Source: Candidatus Fermentithermobacillaceae bacterium
Lineage (GTDB): Bacteria > Bacillota > Sulfobacillia > Fermentithermobacillales > Fermentithermobacillaceae
Assembly (NCBI GenBank): GCA_018052455.1
Contig: JAGPNE010000008.1
Location: 1 to 62,903 of the forward strand
Direction: 5' to 3'
Length of the DNA: 62,903 nucleotides
This document shows positions 24,567-33,598 of the stretch, piece by piece; within the stretch, counting starts at the first letter, position 1; every line of letters starts with the position of its first letter. Made by a program: the position numbers and the translations under genes. Under the pieces are notes generated by a model that was not told where the DNA came from, did not search any database, and worked only from the letters and a program-made list of their open reading frames with translations.

Positions 24567-26156
24567 GTGACGCTGAGACAGCCAGGCCAGGGTTCGGAGA
24601 TTGACGAAAGACTTGCAGCGCTCTTGACAAACGTAAATGCTGTTCGCGCCATTGCGTCAGCGGTAGAAGGTACCATAGGTCCAAAGGGATTGGATACCCT
24701 TTTGGTTGATAGATACGGAGAGGTAGTCATTACCAATGATGGCATGACCATTTTGACTCGGATGGACGTGAATCATCCTGCGGCGAAGATGGTCATCAAC
24801 ACTGCAAAAGCGCAGGAAGAAGAAGTCGGTGATGGAACTACCACTGCAACTATAATTGCAGGCGCCTTGGTTACAGAAGGCTTCAACCAGGTTGCGAGAG
24901 GGGTGCCTGTAACTAGGGTGATCGAGGGTATCAAGATTGGGATTTCAAGAGCCATAGAATACATCGAGGAAAAGTCCACTGAAGTTGCAGGGGCCAAAGA
25001 TCCTTTACTGCGCCAAATAGCGCTTGTAGCCGGAAGAGACAATGAGGACATTGCGGATCTTGTAATTACAGCTGCTGAAATGATTGGGGAGGAAAAGCTA
25101 AAAGACAAAAAGTTCAAGTTTTCCGAGATCATTACGGCAAAAGAAGGTGCAAGCAACCAAGTATTTGCAGGGATAATAATCGACAAAAAAAGGCTAAACG
25201 AGGAAATGCCTGAGGACATAAAAGATCCGTTGATACTTGTGATAGACGACGCTCTTCAGCCCGAGGAAGTAGAAGAAGAGGCGCTAGCTACCGAATCTGG
25301 TTTTAGAAGGTATATGGAGCTTCAGGAAGAATTCAGGCAGAACATTAAAAAAATAGCAGATCTCGGAGTGAACTTCGTTGTCATAGATAAGGGCATAAGC
25401 GATGTGGCCGAAGAAATATTAACCGATGCCGGGATTACTGTTGCTACTAGGGTGGCATCCTCCGATGTCCGTAAGGTGTCTGAGCACACAGGAGCAAGGC
25501 CCATAAAAAGGACGGGGCTTAAGAAACCCGTTGAGGATTTGGTTAACTACTTAGGACGGGCCGACCGAGTGTACGAAGACGAGAAACTCAAGTGCATACG
25601 GGTACTAGGGGGTAGAGGAAAGCCTATCGCTACCATATTGGTAGGTGCAAGCACTGAAGAGGTGCGGGGCGAACGTGAACGTATATGCAATGATGCTGCA
25701 TGCTCAGTACAAGCCGCAATAAGAGGCGGTATTGTTCCCGGAGGGGGTGCAATAGAAATAGCTTGCGCCAGAGAGGTTGACAAACTTCGTTCTAGCCAGA
25801 GAGGTATGCAGGCTTACGGTCTTTTGTGCGTAACGGAGGCCCTGAAGAGGCCTTTTGAGCAAATTGTGGCAAATGCAGGTTTCAACCCTCTGGAGAAAAC
25901 AGGTGACGTTATGGCCCGTCAGACTGAAGAGGACGATCCCGGCCTAGCGGTGGATTGTGAGACAGGGGATGTAAGAAACATGCTTGAATTGGGAGTAATT
26001 GACCCTGCTCCAGTGAAGGTCCATGCGCTCAGGGCGGCGATGGAGATAGCATGCGCAATCTTGCGGATTGATACAATCATCAAGAAGAAAGACGAAGACG
26101 AATCAGACGGCAAAAAAGGTGAAAAATCATATAGATCTTTGGAGGAAGGCTTTTGA
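24567..26156 (+). CDS. Group III (archaeal-like) chaperonin
   Basis: 529-residue double-ring chaperonin subunit related to thermosomes rather than GroEL. Diagnostic segments are [11 protein letters not shown] near residue 34, [15 protein letters not shown] with catalytic Asp89, GGGAIEIA from 392, and the thermosome-like end [20 protein letters not shown] then ILRIDTII. GroEL's Gly-Gly-Met tail and mobile-loop sequence are absent, consistent with a built-in lid. Such bacterial group III chaperonins are known from Carboxydothermus and relatives, in the dnaK operon. Here it occupies the place of grpE and dnaK between hrcA and dnaJ. GTG start with GGGAGG 7 bases upstream; its stop overlaps the dnaJ start. 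Confidence 0.92.
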   Translation: MTLRQPGQGSEIDERLAALLTNVNAVRAIASAVEGTIGPKGLDTLLVDRYGEVVITNDGMTILTRMDVNHPAAKMVINTAKAQEEEVGDGTTTATIIAGALVTEGFNQVARGVPVTRVIEGIKIGISRAIEYIEEKSTEVAGAKDPLLRQIALVAGRDNEDIADLVITAAEMIGEEKLKDKKFKFSEIITAKEGASNQVFAGIIIDKKRLNEEMPEDIKDPLILVIDDALQPEEVEEEALATESGFRRYMELQEEFRQNIKKIADLGVNFVVIDKGISDVAEEILTDAGITVATRVASSDVRKVSEHTGARPIKRTGLKKPVEDLVNYLGRADRVYEDEKLKCIRVLGGRGKPIATILVGASTEEVRGERERICNDAACSVQAAIRGGIVPGGGAIEIACAREVDKLRSSQRGMQAYGLLCVTEALKRPFEQIVANAGFNPLEKTGDVMARQTEEDDPGLAVDCETGDVRNMLELGVIDPAPVKVHALRAAMEIACAILRIDTIIKKKDEDESDGKKGEKSYRSLEEGF

Positions 26157-27322
26157 GCAAGGACTATTACGAAATACTTGGCGTTGGCAAAGATGCGGAT
26201 CAGGATGAGATAAAGCAGGCGTTCAGAAACCTTGCTAAGAAGTACCATCCAGATGCAAATCCAGACGATCCGACTACTGAGGCCAAGTTTAAGGAAATAA
26301 ACGAAGCATATGAGGTGTTATCGGATCCCGACAAGCGATCGAATTACGATGCTTACGGGAATGCCGACGGACCTGGTTTTCAGGGCGGCGGCTACGCAGG
26401 TGGAGGCCAGGATCCTTTTGGAAGGATTTTCAGCGACTTTGGTGGTTCGCCGTTCGGGGATATTTTTGACCAGTTTGAGAATCTATTTGGCGGATCAACG
26501 AGGCGGACAAGGGCTGATACTGGTCCGGTGCGGGGTAGGGATATGGAGGCTGTTGTTGAGATATCCCTGGAAGAAGCTTTTACTGGAGTTGAGAAAGACG
26601 TAACTGTGCGACGGGTGGAGCAGTGCTCGCATTGCGGAGGGACGGGAGCGGAGCCTGGATCGAAAGTTACAACATGCTCGACTTGTCATGGAACAGGCCA
26701 AGTGAAGACCTCTGTGGGCACAATGTTCGGTACCATGACTACAGTGAGGACCTGTCCTACCTGTGGGGGCACGGGTAAAACGGTAGAGAAGCCGTGCAGT
26801 CGATGCGGCGGTTCTGGGGAGACAATCAAAGACGCAGTCATAAGTGTGAAAATACCGGCAGGAGCAGATTCAGGACTCCGTCTGCGTTTGACGGGGCAAG
26901 GTGACGCAGGTAAAAGAGGAGGCCCTTCCGGCGACTTGTACGTGAATGTTATGGTAAAGCCACATCCGTTGTTCCAGAGGCAAGGAGATGACTTGATTTT
27001 GGATAGAGTCATAAGTTTTCCTCTTGCCGCTCTCGGTGGTGTGGTTAGCGTGCCAACGCTTGAAGGGGAAGTAGATCTCACTGTTCCAGCTGGCACTCAG
27101 CCAGGCGCGGTGCTGCGCCTTAGAGGAAAGGGAATGCCTAGGCTCCGTGGCAAAAGCCGAGGAGATATGCTCGTGCGTCTTAATGTAAGAGTTCCGACGA
27201 GGCTTTCTCCTGAAGAAAAGGAACTTTTGATGCAGCTAGGTGTATCCGAAGGCGAGGAACTCTCGTACGGCAAGTCATTCTTCAAGCGGTTCAAAGACGC
27301 CGTAGGCGGCAAAGACGATTGA
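26153..27322 (+). CDS. dnaJ: Chaperone DnaJ (complete type A)
   Basis: 389-residue J-protein. The J domain has HPD at 32-34, followed by a Gly/Phe-rich linker ([15 protein letters not shown]), four CxxCxGxG zinc repeats ([32 protein letters not shown]) and the two C-terminal substrate-binding domains. DnaJ normally stimulates DnaK ATPase; no dnaK is nearby. The TTG start overlaps the chaperonin TGA in the sequence TTGA, implying translational coupling with the chaperonin. A terminator follows. Confidence 0.96.
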   Translation: MSKDYYEILGVGKDADQDEIKQAFRNLAKKYHPDANPDDPTTEAKFKEINEAYEVLSDPDKRSNYDAYGNADGPGFQGGGYAGGGQDPFGRIFSDFGGSPFGDIFDQFENLFGGSTRRTRADTGPVRGRDMEAVVEISLEEAFTGVEKDVTVRRVEQCSHCGGTGAEPGSKVTTCSTCHGTGQVKTSVGTMFGTMTTVRTCPTCGGTGKTVEKPCSRCGGSGETIKDAVISVKIPAGADSGLRLRLTGQGDAGKRGGPSGDLYVNVMVKPHPLFQRQGDDLILDRVISFPLAALGGVVSVPTLEGEVDLTVPAGTQPGAVLRLRGKGMPRLRGKSRGDMLVRLNVRVPTRLSPEEKELLMQLGVSEGEELSYGKSFFKRFKDAVGGKDD

Positions 27323-27346
27323 TTCAGTAGTCCGTAGTATTTCCTG

Positions 27347-27367
27347 CCCGGCCTTGGCCGGGTTTTT
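27347..27367 (+). terminator. Intrinsic terminator of heat-shock operon
   Basis: Stem CCCGGCC/GGCCGGG with a 2-base centre, followed by TTTTT, 25 bases after the dnaJ stop. It shows that the operon ends here without dnaK. Confidence 0.88.
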
Positions 27368-27418
27368 CGATAACCACTGTGTCTCATCAGAGCATATTAT
27401 TCGAAGAGGTTGATCAGA

Positions 27419-28204
27419 GTGGCTCACATGTTGCGTAGCACTCCGCCCCGGTTTTTTGTAGACCCTTCGTGCATTTCGGCGGACGCTGTTATACTGACTG
27501 GAGACGTTCTACGTCACGCGCTCACGCAAAGGTTAAGGCCAAACGAGATCTTTCATGCCATACCTGAGGTGTTCTATGGAGAATACGCTGCGTCTAGCCC
27601 AATTGAAGTGTGTGTTGTTAGGGTGATATCTGTCAGTAAGGAAGAATTAGTCGGCGAGATTATCGAAAGATACCAGGTAGTATCTCCGCCTTACGCAGTG
27701 CATCTTTACCCTGGTGTGCTCAAAGGCGAGAAGTTTGATTTGGTCGTAGAAAAGAGCGTCGAGTTAGGGTGCGCGTCAATTACGCCGGTGCTCATGGCAA
27801 GGTGTATACCGAGACTGGATGAGGATAAGAAATCTAAGCGGACTCATCGGTGGGGAAAAATTGCGAGGTCAGCAGCGGAGCAGTCTGGCCGGTCGGTAAT
27901 CCCTCGGATAAACGATATTGCAAGCTTTGGGGATGTTATTTCAGATACGCTTCCCGGCAAGCCACTTATGGCCTTGGAAAGGCGGCATATGTGTGTGAGC
28001 ATATCAGAAGCTGTTGGTCGTGCAAGAGAGGTCTCTATTGTAATAGGACCTGAGGGCGGCTTTGAAGCGCAAGAGGTGGAACTTGCTCTATCGAAGGGGT
28101 TTTCTCCTGTCAGCCTTGGTCCTTATGTACTGAGAGCTGAGACGGCCTCGCTTGCGGCATGCGCGATCTTGATGGAGCTCATGTCAAAAGACGATATTTC
28201 ATAG
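27419..28204 (+). CDS. rsmE: 16S rRNA (uracil-1498-N3)-methyltransferase RsmE
   Basis: SPOUT-class methyltransferase acting on U1498 of 16S rRNA. Family features include VEKSVELGCASITPV, RSAAEQSGRSVIP, the SAM-knot segment IVIGPEGGFEAQEVELA and the final LGPYVLRAETAS. 261 residues, close to normal. The GTG at 27419 is preferred (AAGAGG 9 bases upstream) over a TTG at 27410. In most Bacillota prmA lies between dnaJ and rsmE; it is missing here. Confidence 0.92.
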   Translation: MAHMLRSTPPRFFVDPSCISADAVILTGDVLRHALTQRLRPNEIFHAIPEVFYGEYAASSPIEVCVVRVISVSKEELVGEIIERYQVVSPPYAVHLYPGVLKGEKFDLVVEKSVELGCASITPVLMARCIPRLDEDKKSKRTHRWGKIARSAAEQSGRSVIPRINDIASFGDVISDTLPGKPLMALERRHMCVSISEAVGRAREVSIVIGPEGGFEAQEVELALSKGFSPVSLGPYVLRAETASLAACAILMELMSKDDIS

Positions 28205-28301
28205 GGCTAAGGTTAGCCTTACTGTCTGATTCGGGAGAGGCTGGTATCTCTGGGGTGGCGTCTACTACATAGCATGTGATTTCAATTGATGGAGGAAGTA
28301 A

Positions 28302-29660
28302 TTGTTGAGCAATAAAAGGACGGTATCTTTTAAGACATTTGGATGCAAACTCAATCAATACGACACAGACTTTTTGAGACAATCGTTTGAAGACGCCGGG
28401 TATGAAACGCGTGCTACGGGTCCTTCGGACATTGTGGTTATAAATACTTGCGCCGTTACATCGAGGAGCGCCGCCAAATGCAGACAGGCCATACGGGCTG
28501 CTGCGCGATCAGGCGCCAAGGTTCTAGTTACCGGGTGTTACTCCCAGGTCGCCCACGAGGAAATTGCTGATCTTCCCGGAGTTATAGGAGTAACAGGAGT
28601 TCTCAATCGTTCTAAGCTAGTAGAAATTGCGAATAAGGCTCTTTCAGACGGAGATCTAATTATAGATGTAGAGCCCCACGTAAAAAACGCCCTTTTCGAA
28701 GAAACTCCTGTACGCGAACCGAGTCTCACGAGAGCGTTCCTAAAGATCCAGGAAGGCTGCGACGACTATTGCACCTACTGCATAGTCCCTTACGCGCGCG
28801 GTCCCTCGAGATCGAGGTCTCTTGAGGACATCATCTCCGAAGCCCGGTCACTGGTCCAAAGAGGATACAAGGAAATTATCCTTACAGGAACTCACTTGGG
28901 CCTCTACGGTAGAGATTTTCTACAAGACGCCTGTGACCCAGGGGGATGCACGGGAAGGCTCGAACCTAACCTTGCATCGGTGGTACGTTCCCTAGCAGAG
29001 ATTGAGGGGCTCTTGCGGCTTAGAATAAGCTCTCTTGAGCCACACGATGTGACGCCTGAACTGATAGACTGTTTTAGATATCCTCAGGTATGCCACCATA
29101 TTCACTTGCCTCTTCAAAGCGGAAGCAACAAAATCCTAAGAAGCATGGGTAGACGATACGATACAGAGACTTTCTTGAGGATAGTCGAAGATGTAAGAAA
29201 GGTAGCACCTGACATAGGAATATCCGCAGACATCATAGTAGGTTTTCCAGGCGAAGAAGATGATGATTTCAAAGAGACCCTAACCGTTATGAAGACTGCC
29301 AGGTTCTCGCGCGTTCACGTGTTCCAATACTCTCCAAGGCCAGGTACCCCTGCCAGCAAGTTTCCCGGGAAAGTCCCTGAGAGAGAAAAAGAGAAGCGCA
29401 GCAAGGCAGCGATCTCCTTAGGACACGAACTATCCCTCGATTTTCACAGAAAACTAGTGGGAAAAGACATAGAGATACTCGTTGAAGAAGACAAAACAAA
29501 AGACGGCCTCCTGCAAGGAGTCACAAGAAACTATGTCAAAGTATGGTTCCAAGGACCCAAAGAACTCCAAGGACAGATCACACAAGTACACGCACAAGAG
29601 GCCAAGCACGACGGACTCCTTGCATCATGCAACACAGGGTCGGTTCTCGTGCTCCACTAA
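28302..29660 (+). CDS. mtaB: tRNA t6A37 methylthiotransferase MtaB
   Basis: Radical-SAM methylthiotransferase that converts t6A37 to ms2t6A37 in tRNAs reading ANN codons. The N-terminal UPF0004 domain has its cysteines (FGCKLNQYD, NTCAVTSRSAAKC, GCYSQ), the radical-SAM motif is CDDYCTYC, and a TRAM domain ends the protein. 452 residues, typical. Two adjacent TTG codons (28302 and 28305) are possible starts behind GGAGG. The rsmE-mtaB order is standard for Bacillota. Confidence 0.93.
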   Translation: MLSNKRTVSFKTFGCKLNQYDTDFLRQSFEDAGYETRATGPSDIVVINTCAVTSRSAAKCRQAIRAAARSGAKVLVTGCYSQVAHEEIADLPGVIGVTGVLNRSKLVEIANKALSDGDLIIDVEPHVKNALFEETPVREPSLTRAFLKIQEGCDDYCTYCIVPYARGPSRSRSLEDIISEARSLVQRGYKEIILTGTHLGLYGRDFLQDACDPGGCTGRLEPNLASVVRSLAEIEGLLRLRISSLEPHDVTPELIDCFRYPQVCHHIHLPLQSGSNKILRSMGRRYDTETFLRIVEDVRKVAPDIGISADIIVGFPGEEDDDFKETLTVMKTARFSRVHVFQYSPRPGTPASKFPGKVPEREKEKRSKAAISLGHELSLDFHRKLVGKDIEILVEEDKTKDGLLQGVTRNYVKVWFQGPKELQGQITQVHAQEAKHDGLLASCNTGSVLVLH

Positions 29661-29823
29661 CTACTATCCGTTGGAGACTCGTGGCAAGTTGGAGGCTTAG
29701 AGCACGTCGGGAAGTTGAATATCCGGGTACACGCGGCGGGTTGAGGTTCTTGTTTGGGGTCTGCGTCACATTTTGCGAAATAATCAAAAACACTCATTAG
29801 ACTGAGTTCAGGGGGTTTGCATT

Positions 29824-30966
29824 GTGCGAGTCGCTCTTTTGTTCGGAGGAAGGTCAGGAGAACACGAAGTATCTGTCATGTCCGCTAGGTCAATATCTGC
29901 CGCCCTTACTGACAACGGATTTGATGTACTTGCAGTTGGCATTACGAAAGAGGGGCGATGGGTGTTCATAGACAAACCCGAGCTCATTTTTGAGAAGGCT
30001 TATACCGAGGTTACAGCTGATTTGGGCCCTTCCTGCTATGTTCTGCCGGACCCGTCGCGACCCGGTCTGTGGATAGATGGCAGATTGCAGGAAGATGGTT
30101 TTTGTCGAGACTCTCCTCTGCCTTTTCAAAGTGCCGGAGCTGACCGCGATATGGATGTAGACGTGGTTTTCCCTGTACTGCACGGTTCTTTCGGAGAAGA
30201 CGGGACCATTCAAGGACTTCTGGACCTTTCGGGGTTGCCATACGTAGGTTCCGGGACTCTTGCATCTTCGGTCTGCATGGACAAAGATTCAGCCAAAATG
30301 GTCATGTCGTATCACGGAATACCGTTTGTGCCCTATGTGAAGGTCCAGCGTTGGCTTTGGAAAAACAAAAGAGACGAAGTCCTGCAAGAATTGCTGGCCG
30401 ATCTGACTTATCCAGTGTTTGTGAAACCTTCCGGATCGGGCTCTAGCCTCGGCGTGAGCAAGGTCAAAGACGCGGACGGCCTTAGTGAAGCCTTAGATTA
30501 TGCTTTCTTGTTCGACGTTAAGGCCCTGATTGAGCCCGCTCAGGAAGGATGCTTGGAGATTGAGTGCGCGGTGCTGGGAAACGAAGATCCTAGGGCATCT
30601 GTGCCCGGGCAGATTATTCCCTCCAGGGAGTTTTACGATTATGAGGCCAAGTACATTGACACAAGTACGCGACTTGTGATTCCTGCTCCCTTAGATGAAG
30701 GACTTACTGCACAAGTCCAAGAGATCTCAATTGCTACCTTTAGGGCGGAGGGTTGCAGCGGCCTTGCACGCGTAGACGTTTTTGTAGATACTGCTGATGG
30801 AAGTATACGTGTCAGCGAGGTAAACACCATGCCTGGTTTTACCGATGTTAGCATGTACCCCAAACTCTGGGAAGCATCTGGCGTGACGTACAGCAGGTTA
30901 GTGGAAGAACTGGTGCATCTTGCTGTTGATAGAAAAACTGCACTTGAGCGACGTTTTTGGGTTTAG
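29824..30966 (+). CDS. ddl: D-alanine--D-alanine ligase
   Basis: ATP-grasp enzyme forming the D-Ala-D-Ala dipeptide for peptidoglycan, 380 residues. Visible are the N-terminal LLFGGRSGEHEVSVMSA, the ATP loop VKPSGSGSSLGVSKV and the C-terminal VSEVNTMPGFTDVSMYPKLW with the catalytic and metal residues. An insertion of about 40 residues after position 70 makes it slightly longer than E. coli DdlB. The GTG start follows a GGGGG stretch. It stands between mtaB and a small membrane-protein gene, an unusual place for ddl in this gene run. Confidence 0.92.
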   Translation: MRVALLFGGRSGEHEVSVMSARSISAALTDNGFDVLAVGITKEGRWVFIDKPELIFEKAYTEVTADLGPSCYVLPDPSRPGLWIDGRLQEDGFCRDSPLPFQSAGADRDMDVDVVFPVLHGSFGEDGTIQGLLDLSGLPYVGSGTLASSVCMDKDSAKMVMSYHGIPFVPYVKVQRWLWKNKRDEVLQELLADLTYPVFVKPSGSGSSLGVSKVKDADGLSEALDYAFLFDVKALIEPAQEGCLEIECAVLGNEDPRASVPGQIIPSREFYDYEAKYIDTSTRLVIPAPLDEGLTAQVQEISIATFRAEGCSGLARVDVFVDTADGSIRVSEVNTMPGFTDVSMYPKLWEASGVTYSRLVEELVHLAVDRKTALERRFWV

Positions 30967-30974
30967 GGTATAAT
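30944..30974 (+). promoter_or_regulatory. Promoter at end of ddl
   Basis: TTGAGC at 30944-30949 and a perfect TATAAT at 30969-30974 (19-base spacing), overlapping the last codons of ddl. It would drive the unknown membrane-protein gene at 31052. Confidence 0.55.
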
Positions 30975-30999
30975 ATATACGTGGCCCTATTTGAACGGG

Positions 31000-31050
31000 A
31001 GCAACACAACAGGAGCAACAAAACAAGAGCAACAAAACGGGAGCAATAAG
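31000..31050 (+). repeat. 14-bp tandem repeat in leader
   Basis: Three full units of 14 bases of the form AGCAACAMAACRRG at 31000, 31014 and 31028, followed by a partial unit to 31050. The third unit supplies the GGGAG ribosome site of the gene that starts at 31052. Confidence 0.85.
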
Positions 31051-31051
31051 T

Positions 31052-31615
31052 ATGAAGGATGAGATCCCTCATAGTTTTTATGAGCGTAATCCAGAGACAG
31101 GTAACTACATTATCGAGATATCGCTAGACAAATACGGCGACATTTTCAATGAGTGGGACCATGCCACATACGGCAGGCGCGATATGGACCCCGAACTGGC
31201 CTTTTTCCTAGAAGAGTGTTCCGAAGAGATTCCTATGCAGTACGGGTTAGACCTGGTGTTTTATCTACCTAGGCGGGCTAAGGATGTAGAAAAGGAGAGG
31301 ATAATTACACAGGTTATCCGTCACTACTACGCCTTTTATGCCGGAGTTGAGCGCCGAACCTTGGCTCGTGCATACAAGCAACAGGTAAACTATGCCTTGT
31401 TAGCCATCGGATTACTGGCTGTTACTTACGTACTAAACCTCTGGCAAGAGACCGTACTTATGTCTATCGCAAAAGAAGGTCTAATCATAGGCAGCTGGGT
31501 GTTTCTTTGGGGGAGCATATCTTTTTTCACCTTTGAACGCGGCAAGTACACCGAGAAGGTAAAGTGCTATGAAAGACTGTCACAAGCGGACATCCGTTTT
31601 CGATATGACGAGTAG
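31052..31615 (+). CDS. Hypothetical protein with two membrane segments
   Basis: 187 residues. The first 110 are soluble and acidic with aromatic-rich stretches (FNEWDHATYGRRDMD, VIRHYYAFYAG); two membrane segments follow at about 115-135 and 140-160, with a short basic tail. No family is recognised. The start ATG has GGGAG 9 bases upstream, formed by the tandem repeat. It probably has its own promoter within the end of ddl. Confidence 0.7.
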   Translation: MKDEIPHSFYERNPETGNYIIEISLDKYGDIFNEWDHATYGRRDMDPELAFFLEECSEEIPMQYGLDLVFYLPRRAKDVEKERIITQVIRHYYAFYAGVERRTLARAYKQQVNYALLAIGLLAVTYVLNLWQETVLMSIAKEGLIIGSWVFLWGSISFFTFERGKYTEKVKCYERLSQADIRFRYDE

Positions 31616-31693
31616 CAAATCGTAGGCGCGATTCGCATGATATAGGCGCAGCATGTCACAGCATATGCGGTTACGGGGAGCGTGAGCACGGCT

Positions 31694-31927
31694 ATGTCTG
31701 GCTTTGAGCACATGGGAAAGATGCTCATATTCATAGGAATTTTCATAGTGGTCATGGGACTGTTGATGATGCTATGGGGGAAGGTACCGGGGCTGGGCAA
31801 ACTGCCAGGTGACATTTACATTGAAAAGGAGAACTTCAAGTTTTTCTTCCCTGTGGTTACGTGTCTATTGATTAGCGTAGGCTTGACAGTCATCATTAAT
31901 CTCGTCATGTGGTTTTTGGGGAAATAG
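31694..31927 (+). CDS. DUF2905 family small membrane protein
   Basis: 77-residue protein with two membrane segments and the family motif GKVPGLGKLPGDIYIEKENFKFFFP between them. The role is unknown. The ATG at 31694 gives the family's usual length; an in-frame GTG at 31682 lies too close to the GGGGAG site, so the exact start is uncertain. Confidence 0.8.
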   Translation: MSGFEHMGKMLIFIGIFIVVMGLLMMLWGKVPGLGKLPGDIYIEKENFKFFFPVVTCLLISVGLTVIINLVMWFLGK

Positions 31928-32037
31928 CATGATGTGGCCTTGCTAGGTAAGTTGACCGGGCTGGTTCAAGTATTGTACAATTCTAAAGGTCACGAAAAGC
32001 GGGCGAAAAGACCTGCGGCGGAGGGAGGGAATTGGGT

Positions 32038-32217
32038 ATGCCGGAAATTAAAGTTGGTAAAGAGGAGTCTTTTGACAGTGCCCTGCGCCGCTTCAAGAGG
32101 GAATGCCAGCGTTCAGGCGTCCTTAGGGATTCGCGTAAACATCAGTATTACGAAAGTCCAAGCGAGAAGCGCAAGAAGAAATCGGAAGCTGCACGTGCTC
32201 GCAAAAAACGTCGTTAA
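32038..32217 (+). CDS. rpsU: 30S ribosomal protein S21
   Basis: 59-residue, strongly basic protein of the small ribosomal subunit ([21 protein letters not shown], then a Lys/Arg-rich C-terminus [16 protein letters not shown]). The ATG at 32038 is chosen with GGAGG 9 bases upstream over a TTG at 32032. Its place between mtaB and phoH is typical of Bacillota. A terminator follows. Confidence 0.95.
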   Translation: MPEIKVGKEESFDSALRRFKRECQRSGVLRDSRKHQYYESPSEKRKKKSEAARARKKRR

Positions 32218-32264
32218 ACGCGAGCAAACCTCAAGACTAATAAGCAGAGAAGAATTGCCAGTAT

Positions 32265-32287
32265 AAGCCCGGTCACCCGGGCTTTTT
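32265..32287 (+). terminator. Intrinsic terminator after rpsU
   Basis: Stem AAGCCCGG/CCGGGCTT with loop TCAC, followed by TTT, about 50 bases after the rpsU stop. Confidence 0.88.
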
Positions 32288-32581
32288 CATATTATGCAGG
32301 AGTTTTTGGTAGTAGACGGCGAATTAGATAACTGGTAAGCAGAGTAAGCAAGCACAATCAGCAAGCGGAATAAGGCAAAACAGGATACCTACCCTTAACT
32401 GGGGTAATTTGAGATCATGAATGATTTCGCAGAAGAATATACTTGCACGGAGAGAATCAAACATGCAGATTACTCTCGGCGGGCACGTTCGGCGTATTCA
32501 CGGCTTGGCACAGAGATGGAACAACACGGCAAGAAATATATATGCTCGATGCGAGCATAAAATGGAGGTTGATTTTGAGAG
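32288..32581. other. Leader region of phoH operon
   Basis: 294 bases between the rpsU terminator and phoH. It contains a perfect hairpin ATGCTCG/CGAGCAT with a 3-base loop at 32542-32558, six bases before the GGAGG site of phoH, which may be an operator or a translation-control hairpin. A short open frame at 32462-32606 is not supported. No clear promoter is seen. Confidence 0.4.
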
Positions 32582-33598
32582 GTGCCATCGCAAATCCAGG
32601 TGGTAATCCAGTTATCTGGTAATTCGGAAGCATTTAACCTATTTGGTTCCTATGATGAAAACCTTGCTCTCTTAGAGGACGGCCTTAACGTGAAATTGGT
32701 TGCTCGAGGAGATTCCATTACCATTTCTGGGGAAGAGAAAGAAGTCAAGGAGGCGCAAAAACTCCTTGAATACCTTATCACCAAGGTGAGGAAAGGACAG
32801 CGAGTGACTGCCCAAGACGTGAGTATTGCAGTCAGGAACCTACGCGAAGGAGTCGATCTGACTGACTCCGGTGACGTGGTCGTCGTTACGAATAGAGGAA
32901 AAGTCATAACCCCACGGACGCCGGGTCAGAAGAAATATGTTGATTCAATAAGATCAAATCCCCTAGTGTTTGGAATTGGACCTGCAGGAACAGGCAAGAC
33001 CTACCTAGCCGTGGCTATGGCCATCGCAGCATTCAAGCGCCGCGATTTTGATAGGATAATCCTTACAAGACCCGCGGTAGAAGCCGGCGAGAAACTTGGC
33101 TTTTTGCCAGGCGATATACAAGAGAAGGTAAACCCATACCTTAGACCTATATACGATGCGTGTTTCGATATTCTAGGCCTTGATGCTTTCGAGCGGTATA
33201 TGCAAAGGGGATTGATTGAAGTGGCGCCTCTAGCCTACATGAGAGGACGAACTCTGGAATCTGCATTTGTGATACTAGATGAGGCGCAGAACACGACTCC
33301 GGAACAGATGAAAATGTTCCTCACTAGGATGGGGCTTAACTCAAAAGCGGTAGTCACAGGAGATATTACCCAGATTGACCTGCCCCGAGGAGTGTATTCT
33401 GGTCTGGATCAGGCGCGTTTCCTGCTCAAGGACATACCCGGGATAGGTATTGTTTATCTTACAGATAAGGATGTAGTCCGTCACGAACTTGTTTCAAGGA
33501 TAATAAGGGCGTACGAAGAATTCGATGAAGATGCCTGGAAAGAGGGGAAGATCAGTGCCCCAAAAGGAACCGGAGAAAAGCGTACGGACAAAGAGTAG
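32582..33598 (+). CDS. phoH: PhoH family ATPase
   Basis: 338-residue PhoH-like NTPase, thought to act in RNA metabolism. An N-terminal KH-like region (FNLFGSYDENLALLEDGL) leads to Walker A GPAGTGKT and Walker B VILDEAQNTT. The GTG start is 13 bases after GGAGG, a rather long spacing, but no better start exists in frame. The end overlaps pgpH by 44 bases. It begins the phoH-pgpH-ybeY-dgkA operon. Confidence 0.92.
   Translation: MPSQIQVVIQLSGNSEAFNLFGSYDENLALLEDGLNVKLVARGDSITISGEEKEVKEAQKLLEYLITKVRKGQRVTAQDVSIAVRNLREGVDLTDSGDVVVVTNRGKVITPRTPGQKKYVDSIRSNPLVFGIGPAGTGKTYLAVAMAIAAFKRRDFDRIILTRPAVEAGEKLGFLPGDIQEKVNPYLRPIYDACFDILGLDAFERYMQRGLIEVAPLAYMRGRTLESAFVILDEAQNTTPEQMKMFLTRMGLNSKAVVTGDITQIDLPRGVYSGLDQARFLLKDIPGIGIVYLTDKDVVRHELVSRIIRAYEEFDEDAWKEGKISAPKGTGEKRTDKE

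Noticed and set aside
24567..26156. Reading the chaperonin as ordinary GroEL
   Set aside because: Lacks the GroEL Gly-Gly-Met tail, has thermosome-like [11 protein letters not shown] and ILRIDTII segments, and no groES is adjacent.
29661..29823. Possible tRNA or small RNA between mtaB and ddl
   Set aside because: No cloverleaf, no T-loop motif with matching stem and no terminator were found.
32421..32606. Small open frame before phoH, possible leader peptide
   Set aside because: It overlaps the phoH start out of phase, has only a weak ribosome site and an amino-acid make-up without recognisable pattern.
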